Below, one piece after another: positions 57,340-64,000 of a stretch of DNA of 64,000 bases. The notes below the pieces were generated by a model, which saw only the letters and a list, made by a program, of their open reading frames with translations, did no database searches and was not told where the DNA came from. The stretch covers positions 137,286,786 to 137,350,785 of the forward strand of contig OX104127.1 in NCBI GenBank assembly GCA_944470555.2. The letters run 5' to 3'. The DNA comes from Heterobilharzia americana (lineage: Eukaryota; Platyhelminthes; Trematoda; Strigeidida; Schistosomatidae). The number at the start of each line of letters is the position of its first letter. Position 1 is the stretch's first letter. Made by a program: the position numbers and the translations under genes.

Positions 57340-59850
57340 TTATCTTCTTCCTCGACCAGTTTTATGTGCATAAAATTTATTGAAATTTTCTGTAATAATA
57401 GGTACTGGTATAGCAAGTGTAAGTACTCCAGCAACAGCACAAACACTTCCAACCACTTTACCTAATGGCCCTTTTGGTACTTTATCTCCATAACCAACAG
57501 TACACATTGTAATTACAGCCCACCAAAATGCATCTGGTATACTTTCAATTTGTGAACCTTTTCTATCAATCTCAACATAATAGATTGTACTTGAAAAAAC
57601 TAATATACAAACAATAAAAGCAACAAGAAATAAACTTAAACCTTCTATACTTTCTTTAAATGTTAAAACAAGTACTTGTAATCCAGATGAATGTTTTGTT
57701 AGTTTAAATACTCTTATCAATCGTATAACACGTAAAAATGCTAAGCTGGCACTATTTTTTGCACCTTCACAACTGAATGATATTAAAACATTGAATAATG
57801 TTATATAGTATGGTACAATAGCGGCTAAATCAATTAAATTTTTAATATCTTTTATAAATACTTTCTTACTTGGACAACTAATAAAACGTACAAAAATTTC
57901 CAATGTAAACCAGAATGTGCATAATGTTTCAATGATAAAAAATGGATCACGAAAATTTGGTTTAGCTCCAGGTTCACAATGTGTTTGAGCATATACAGGC
58001 AATGTTTCTATACAAAACAATATAATTGAAATCACAGTGAAAATGACTGATGCAATCGAGAAGGTGAAAGCCAATACTGATGTCTCTGGATATTCAAATA
58101 ACATCCACAACTTCCGTTTAAAATGGTTCTCTGGTAAAATTATAATATCTGGTACATAACCTTCATTTTTTTTATATATATCTAATGCTTCAGATTCTAT
58201 CTGAAAGAATTCCAACTCTGTAAGAAACACATCATCAGACACTGTAGCTGGACGTTTCAAACGACCACCATATTGATAATAGTTGAAGATAGCTTCAAAA
58301 CTTGGTCTATGTCTATCAAAAAAGTATTCCTTACGATACTCATCATAAAATGGTTTTCTTTTGTTATAATCCCCCAGTAGTGTTGTTGGATGACGTTCAA
58401 GTACAGTGAGCCATGTTTCAAACTTCAGACCACTCACGTTGATGGTAACTCTTCGGCAGTCATCACAAGATGTATTACTGGATCGTGAGTTAGAGTCCCC
58501 AGTATCTCGATCATGCACTGATATAAGGATACTTGATCGAGATCTTCCCGTTGAAAAAGGTTTACTCTCTTTACCTGTGTGGCGTCTGTTTAGTTTATAC
58601 CAAAATCTGCCGCTGTCAAGATCACTTTGTAATCGTTGAAAACGTTCTTTAATAGTTTTTCTTCTTTTCGGTAGTTTATTTTCAAGGTTAAATGTCCTAT
58701 CAGGTAGCTTTCTCACACTTACTATCTGTGATGACGAACGACGGCAGAGAATAGGCATTAGAAATTGAGGCACAGCAAACTTCAGTTCTTTCTTAGGCAT
58801 TACACTTTTAGCATCAATCCCACCAGTACTGTTATACTTTGCCATCTCATTTGTTTGATCTATATTTGGATAAAGAAGGAGCTTTGAAGGGTTTTTCAAC
58901 AACATTCTATTGCCTATTGTAGGAAAATAAAGTAATCGGTCTTTAAAAGTATCTTTACTCACGTCACCGAATAAGTTACTCATATCCTCCTCATCAAAAT
59001 ATTTCCTCTTTGAGCTTCCCAGTGGAATAGGACTCGGTGAACATTGTACATCTGAAGCAGGATCCATATCAATGTCTCCAATAGTTTTTGCATGACTTAA
59101 TGGTCTTTGTAATACACCTTTTAGTTCTGAATGAGAATCTGATGAATACTCAGGTACAAACCAAGATGCAGGCCTTGTAGTACTTTTGTTTGATTCATGT
59201 ATGTTAATATTTGAGTGTGTTGCTTCACTATATAAGTTGGATTGAACGTTAAAATCCTCACCCAAGTAAGATCTTGTTTGTATGCTCCTATTAGAAGAAT
59301 AGGGAGATTTGTCTCGAACTGCACTTTCAACTGGTAAGGAAAGTTGTTTACTCATGGTTTTTCTGATGACTGAGGAAGACTTAGATGTACTTCCTCTAAG
59401 GAATCCGCAACCAGGATAACATTCTTTATACAGACGACTGTGATATTCGTTACCATTCTGTTGTTCATAACATTGATGATGATGACATCGTGGATTATGA
59501 TGATACAGTTTGTGACGGGCACAAACATCTTTTTCTTGAGCTGAACGTTTTTTCACTAAACCGAAAAAGTCACGACTACGATTTGTTTCACGTGATATTT
59601 CTGGTGTAGAAGAAAATATAAATTTATCATTTTCCACTTTATTCGGTGTCTGTGGTATAAACTTCATTAGAGAGGTTGTGTAGAGCATTTTAAGTGATAT
59701 TATAAATTTGATTAACAGAACAATTAGTCTTGATTTGTTCGTAGTTGTGAAATTTTCAATTTCTAAAATAAGCGTTAAATGTTCAAAAAATTGAAATTGA
59801 CTAAAAAGATATTTTGCCATAAAATTGTGAAAAATACATTCCCTCATCAA
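57340..59850 (-). CDS. Voltage-gated potassium channel, Shaker-related (Kv1-type) alpha subunit
   Basis: Forms a tetrameric, voltage-opened K+ pore in the plasma membrane of excitable cells. The 836-codon open frame has: a long unordered N-terminus (1-465); a T1 tetramerisation domain (about 466-560; NVSGLKFETW, KEYFFDRHRPSFEAI); S1 about 590-613; S2 636-658; S3 669-690 (NLIDLAAIVPYYI); S4 703-719 (RVIRLIRVFK); S5 735-757; the selectivity filter TVGYGD at 784-789 (57501-57484); and S6 797-822 with the PVP gate hinge at 815-817. T1 and S6 wording assign it to Kv1 rather than Kv2-Kv4. The C-terminus is only about 15 residues after S6 (ends GRGRR), shorter than usual and without a PDZ tail. No intron interrupts 57340 to about 59700. 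The start is uncertain: residues 1-54 look AT-driven. M55 (LYTTSLMK) or a splice acceptor near 59761 (cgcttattttag on the minus strand) are alternatives. Confidence 0.95.
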   Translation of the reverse strand: MMRECIFHNFMAKYLFSQFQFFEHLTLILEIENFTTTNKSRLIVLLIKFIISLKMLYTTSLMKFIPQTPNKVENDKFIFSSTPEISRETNRSRDFFGLVKKRSAQEKDVCARHKLYHHNPRCHHHQCYEQQNGNEYHSRLYKECYPGCGFLRGSTSKSSSVIRKTMSKQLSLPVESAVRDKSPYSSNRSIQTRSYLGEDFNVQSNLYSEATHSNINIHESNKSTTRPASWFVPEYSSDSHSELKGVLQRPLSHAKTIGDIDMDPASDVQCSPSPIPLGSSKRKYFDEEDMSNLFGDVSKDTFKDRLLYFPTIGNRMLLKNPSKLLLYPNIDQTNEMAKYNSTGGIDAKSVMPKKELKFAVPQFLMPILCRRSSSQIVSVRKLPDRTFNLENKLPKRRKTIKERFQRLQSDLDSGRFWYKLNRRHTGKESKPFSTGRSRSSILISVHDRDTGDSNSRSSNTSCDDCRRVTINVSGLKFETWLTVLERHPTTLLGDYNKRKPFYDEYRKEYFFDRHRPSFEAIFNYYQYGGRLKRPATVSDDVFLTELEFFQIESEALDIYKKNEGYVPDIIILPENHFKRKLWMLFEYPETSVLAFTFSIASVIFTVISIILFCIETLPVYAQTHCEPGAKPNFRDPFFIIETLCTFWFTLEIFVRFISCPSKKVFIKDIKNLIDLAAIVPYYITLFNVLISFSCEGAKNSASLAFLRVIRLIRVFKLTKHSSGLQVLVLTFKESIEGLSLFLVAFIVCILVFSSTIYYVEIDRKGSQIESIPDAFWWAVITMCTVGYGDKVPKGPLGKVVGSVCAVAGVLTLAIPVPIITENFNKFYAHKTGRGRR

Positions 59851-61369
59851 TAAAGTTTTGCAGGAATTGTCGAAAGTTGCTGTCTTTTAAAACTGCTAAC
59901 AACAATTACTGTGTTCAGTCAACAGAAAATAATTTAAATTCCCCTACTTTGAGACCACAATTAAATGGAAAGACGCTTATTTTATTATAAATATAAATTG
60001 TAGCCTAGAGGACCAATCAAATGCTAGAATTACTATGTCAAATTTGCCCATTCTTAAATGATTGGTTTATTTCTGAAATGATGAATTTCAGTTGGTTGTT
60101 AGCGGATAATGAATTCAATAGATACTTCTAAATATTGAGCTTCACATGAGTTTGATAGCATAAATATGTTTAAAATCATCTTACGTCTACAGAGTAGTTT
60201 GTTATACCGGTAAGTACAGCTAACGAGTAGCGAATAAGAGGGCGTACACGTCTTAATATCAGTCAGTAACCACCGTAAGGTATAAGCAAAGCTTCCTATA
60301 CGTTATCTGTTATTTGGCTCGAATTAAATGAGTGAAAATAGCCACGTTATGTAAATTGGACTCAGGTAAACTATCGAATTTATTTATTTATAGTGTCTTA
60401 ATACACGTTTCACTTCATCCGCTCTATATCTCAACATAAAGTGTAAAGTATTTCATAAAAGTATATTTAAATATAATTGATGACATCAAAGCATTTGTAC
60501 TTGTAAAATGATTAATTCTCCATCTTTCTCTCCTAAGAAAACAACTAAAGAATCTCAAACCAGTTCAGCCTTAATTATGAGTTTATAACCTTACAAGCTT
60601 TGTTCTGAGTATTGGCAATAATAGTTTACTTGAAACTGTGACCACTTTTCAGGCTGGTCAAAAGTGACTTGAATCATTCCAGGTAAACTGTCAAAGACAA
60701 CAATCGCAACAAAAATATAAAGTAACCATCCACTCTACGAATCACTTGACCTTGCACAAATGCCCTGCTGATTACTATGATTGGTCTTCAACTACTCCTC
60801 TGAGTTACTCATATACTCTTATATGACAAATAATCACCAAAAACAAAGTCAAAAGAAACAATAGTTACGATTACAGATTTTCTAAATATTTTTACCGTCA
60901 TGAGATTCAAATTACAAGACACAATTACATCATACCAAAGTTTAAGGTAACATCAGTTATGTCTGATTCAATATTTAGGAAGTCCCGTCAACAACATACA
61001 CTGGCTGTTATTGTGTACTGCTCCAAAATGAAAACATATTCTCACTTCATAGTTCCTACACCATTACACTGAGGCGACAGTTAAAAAACTATAAGGGATA
61101 TTACGAAAATCAAAACAATAAGCCGTAGCATAGAAAATAATCGAAATAGTTTAAGACAAAAAACTTAACTTGAATGATAACAAGTTTTCACTATCCTGTT
61201 GAATGATAATTCGAGAAATTTGACACTGGATATGGTCTAACAGTTATGCAGTTTTTCTCACGTGCATTTGCTTATTACGGAACTGACACAAGTTAAAATC
61301 AACCACATAAAGTGGTCAGAAATATTAAAATGTAGGCTGTAATGGACATATTATGTAGTTATTCTCTTC
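59851..61369. other. 5' flank of the channel gene
   Basis: Upstream side of the minus-strand channel gene. It should hold promoter, 5' leader or upstream exons, but I see no clear promoter motif, exon or repeat. Confidence 0.4.
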
Positions 61370-61505
61370 ATAGTGTCTATCAGTCGAATCCAGGATGCAT
61401 GTTTCATCCAAGTTGGGACTCATCAACAAGATATACCTGCACCCTAGTATGAGTGACGATCTTCCCGTTGATACTCGAACGTAGCGTCCGTTGTTTCAAA
61501 TGTCA
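61370..61505 (-). mobile_element. Sm-alpha-type hammerhead SINE, minus member of a head-to-head pair
   Basis: On the minus strand: ggtatatcttgttgatgagt, cccaacttggatgaaacatg, catcctggattcg. TTGATGA (C3 to U), helix II, GAAAC and the ATC/CTGGAT junction remain, so this is one of the better-preserved cores. Helix I is disrupted on its 5' side (tcttgt). Confidence 0.72.
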
Positions 61506-61514
61506 AAGTGTTAT

Positions 61515-61700
61515 CTGGATTGAATCGCCTAGCCTTGGTATATTGGTTAACACTTTGGTGTTTGAACCTATCAGTATTGGGTTCAAGTCTCACTGAGAAC
61601 ACCACCACTCACTGGGGTGCAAGTATGCCCAGTTCACAAGTCCCAAATAGAAGAAAATATGCCCTTCGATTCCACTGTCAGCCATCGCCAACCTAACTGT
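61515..61700 (+). mobile_element. Sm-alpha-type hammerhead SINE, plus member of a head-to-head pair
   Basis: Head: ttggtatattggttaacact, ttggtgtttgaacctatcag, B-box-like gggttcaagtctcac (61579-61593). The ribozyme region gcccagttcacaagtcccaa, atagaagaaaatatgccctt, cgattccactg has lost CUGANGA. It faces the minus copy at 61370 across about 20 bp. Confidence 0.72.
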
Positions 61701-62079
61701 ATGATGAATCATCAGATAAAATTGAAAAAATTTGAAAAATGACACAAATATCGCTCAGAGCGTTAAATAAAAACTACTTCAGATGCAGTCTGACTTGTGT
61801 GAATTTTAAAGGAAGTACTTTTGAGATGTACTACCTTTGATAAAAAAATAACGTCTATTATTTCATTGTGCAATAGGCTTGTATACAACGTCTTCATGAT
61901 GATTGATATTTTCAGAGTTCAAACGGAAATGACCTGCAGATTGATATTGCGGAATGAATGTAATAATGATCAAATGACGGGCAATTATTTATGAACGAAA
62001 ACGGCAGAAATCTGATGGCTGATAATAGTCAATATTTACTTTATCCGAAACGTGAAGGTCAACACATTATTAAGGTCAT
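61701..62079. other. No recognised feature
   Basis: AT-rich spacer between SINE copies. Confidence 0.5.
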
Positions 62080-62285
62080 ACTATATCGCAAACTGACGGA
62101 ACTAGGAGAATGTGAACCACTGGATCCTGACCTAGTGGCTCACTGTTAATGTGTTCGTCAGCAGTGTCATGTGAACGGACTGCCGAGGAGCTGCACTCTA
62201 GGACGAAACAGGTGTTAGTGCTCTCCCGTTTCTAATGGTTCTCTGATTGATGTCAGTCAGTGATGATTATGAAACTGATATTGAC
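62080..62285 (+). mobile_element. SINE family A
   Basis: Landmarks in order: cactggatcctgacctagtg, gctcactgttaatgtgttcg (A-box region), gaggagctgcactctaggac, gaaacaggtgttagtgctct, and tgatgtcagtcagtgatgat. The B-box segment is deleted. Confidence 0.7.
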
Positions 62286-62749
62286 AAGGATAATACATAG
62301 GTAGAGTTTTTAACATTTTATCCTGGTCATAAGGAGTCCTGACAGAAGAACAACTAACGTTCAGTTTGAATATTTCAAAGAAAGACTGATGATATACGGA
62401 TGACTAACAGGTTTGCCTGTATCATGATGGCATGCGAATTCAAACAAAAACTGAAGTTACGTTAAAATTACAAAAAGCTACATTTAACTTACTAATCATT
62501 CCATATGACAACTAACTGACTGCTATTCAGTCATCGCATTTTCTACCTACAGACTAATTCTTCAAGTCCCACCACAGCTATGACTCTATTTCATGCTTTC
62601 CAGTGGCTTTTGTGAGAAAAAGCCGATTGGTTTGTTGATAATATTAGAAACTGTTAAATTAATTATTCAACTCAGGTTGTTAAACGTTTTTGAAGAGTAC
62701 TAAGTCCCTAAACTCTAAAAACTTTAAATTTTAGAATGCAAATATGATT
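62286..62749. other. No recognised feature
   Basis: AT-rich spacer. Confidence 0.5.
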
Positions 62750-62945
62750 GTAGTAATGATGGATAGTGCCTAGAAGTGGAATTCAGCATGTACATTTCGT
62801 CCTACTTGGGACTCGTTAGCTGGATGAATCTGCCTTCCAGTGAGTGATGTTGTTCCCACCAGGATTCCAACTCAGCACCGATCGCTTCAAACACCACAGC
62901 GTTATCTACTACACCACCGAGTCACGATAGCCACTTCTTGTGTGA
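62750..62945 (-). mobile_element. Sm-alpha-type hammerhead SINE, minus member of a head-to-head pair
   Basis: On the minus strand: attcatccagctaacgagtc, ccaagtaggacgaaatgtac, atgctgaattccac. Helix II (gtcc/ggac) and CGAAA are intact. CUGANGA is CTAACGA and the NUH site is ATG, so no cleavage is expected. The head at 62905-62930 (minus strand actcggtggtgtagtagata) is well preserved. Confidence 0.75.
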
Positions 62946-63059
62946 TGGGTATAGTTTTAGTATTATTGCTTGTATTGTGCTATCGTTGATTGACCGAAAT
63001 GATCGGTTTCTGTTTGCATACGGACTCTTGTGTGGATGCCCCGATGTTACCTGCGCTTT

Positions 63060-63270
63060 TAGTTGTAGTAATGAGTCCAAGTCCGAATTCCGGTAGGAAC
63101 AACATCACTCACTGGGAGGCAGATACATCAAGCTGATGAGTCCATATAGGACGAAAAGTGCGACCTGGACTCCACTGCAAGTCACAAAGATGAATATAAC
63201 ATCAGGAATATTTAGCAGTGTCAAGACATCCTCATAAAATCCTATCTGCTAATAAAGGTCGAAACATTTT
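63060..63270 (+). mobile_element. Sm-alpha-type hammerhead SINE with the best-preserved ribozyme core
   Basis: The head is largely lost. B-box-like sequence at 63078-63094 leads to the ribozyme at 63127-63170: atcaag, CTGATGA (63133-63139), helix II gtcc/ggac with loop atata, GAAA (63153-63156), agtgc, GAC (63162-63164), ctggac. All core residues are consensus except the cleavage triplet, which is GAC instead of the required NUH, and two weak pairs in helix I. The tail (gcagtgtcaagacatcctca, ctgctaataaaggtcgaaac) is standard. Confidence 0.78.
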
Positions 63271-63969
63271 GCCTCATATAGTAACGTCCGAATCACAAGT
63301 ATCAAAAAATAGTGTGTACAGCAGTGGAATCCGATCACTTACATCCGATGGGTTAATAACTAGAAATTTTAAAATCTTACACCTTGTTGAACAAAAGAGA
63401 ATTATCGCATCTTTTTCTGTCCTTGAACAACCGTCTACCATTTTTTAAGATTTGACTGCAAAATTGAAAACTATCAATGTACTTCAATCTAGGCATATCA
63501 AAATCAACAGTTTTCACGTAGAGGAAGGAATACATATCTTGGGTACCACACCTAATTCCCTGTTGAATTCAGTCAGTTAGCAAGTTTTTATTAAATTCTA
63601 TCCCAAATGAATAATTTATGTTACTATCTTCGGTGCATAATTTTCATATCCAAGATGATATTAGTTTCTGATGTTTTGAAATGACATGTAACATTAACTG
63701 CTTCTCTTTTAGATTGCACATTTAAGCAGAGTTTCAGGCAAGGCTTAAATTCTTCCGTGATTTCAGATCATTTGTTCTAGTGAATTGCTTTTTGTTTTTA
63801 TAAGTTAAGGCGACAGGCAATTTTTCGTTACAAAATCACATATGTCTTATGCATGTGAAAAAAAGTGCATGACATCAATAAAACTGTTGTCACATTGTAA
63901 CTACTAACAAATAATTCAGGTTGTAGGTACGTGGGAATCTTAGCGATTTCCATTTAGTATTCTTCAAGA
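63271..63969. other. No recognised feature
   Basis: A short plus frame at 63218-63448 runs out of the SINE tail and is chance. The rest is AT-rich. Confidence 0.5.
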
Positions 63970-64000
63970 GGTGACACCATTTGGAGAACCATGGGAAAAT
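63970..64000 (-). mobile_element. Probable SINE family A, cut by window end
   Basis: The last bases gaggtgacaccatttggaga accat match the start of the minus-orientation tail of family A as at 52905-52930. Too short for more than a tentative call. Confidence 0.35.

Noticed and set aside
1..64000. LTR retrotransposons, DNA transposons with transposase, CRISPR arrays, rRNA
   Set aside because: No gag/integrase/protease wording, transposase motif, regular spacer-repeat array or rRNA signature was seen on either strand.

Overview
The window looks like nuclear DNA of a blood fluke (genus Schistosoma) or a very close trematode. It is AT-rich and gene-poor. It is packed with decayed retroelements typical of that lineage: RTE-clade (SR2-like) non-LTR retrotransposons, Penelope-like elements (PLEs) with a GIY-YIG domain, and short tRNA-derived SINEs. 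One SINE family carries the hammerhead-ribozyme core known from the schistosome Sm-alpha satellite. The species cannot be fixed from the sequence alone.

Host genes: one clear gene is present, a Shaker-related (Kv1-type) voltage-gated potassium channel on the minus strand at 57340-59850. Tetramerisation domain, S1-S6 and pore all lie in one uninterrupted reading frame. A second possible host-gene trace is one 124-nt exon at 39445-39568 (+) that reads like the end of an RRM and resembles RBM48-type proteins. No rRNA, functional tRNA, CRISPR array or bacterial-type operon is seen.

Layout: 1-2.9 kb, two RTE pieces in minus orientation, the second with a 15-bp target-site duplication. 3.1-8.1 kb, a nearly readable PLE followed by an exact 308-bp inverted repeat. 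9.7-12.3 kb, two 5'-truncated RTE copies. 12.3-16 kb, SINEs, a PLE remnant and a tandem hammerhead-SINE dimer. 16.6-20 kb, an almost full-length but heavily mutated RTE. 20-36 kb, mainly anonymous AT-rich DNA with scattered SINEs, an internally deleted PLE (22.5-23.6 kb) and one RTE piece (32.5-33.3 kb). 36.2-37.4 kb, a second PLE terminal structure with a 306-bp perfect inverted repeat. 38.5-55.4 kb, SINEs, the putative RRM exon, an RTE copy abutting (TA)n, an unclassified repeat pair and a PLE C-terminal remnant. 55.4-64 kb, the channel gene, its upstream flank and more SINE pairs.

Recurring theme: the small elements very often occur as inverted pairs. Four or five hammerhead-SINE pairs are head-to-head, another SINE family forms three similar pairs, and two PLE loci have perfect inverted arms. 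The PLE terminal repeat also carries a small CxxC...CPKC reading frame conserved between two diverged copies. These patterns, a second hammerhead-like SINE family, and the shortened S4 voltage sensor of the channel are the most interesting things in the window.
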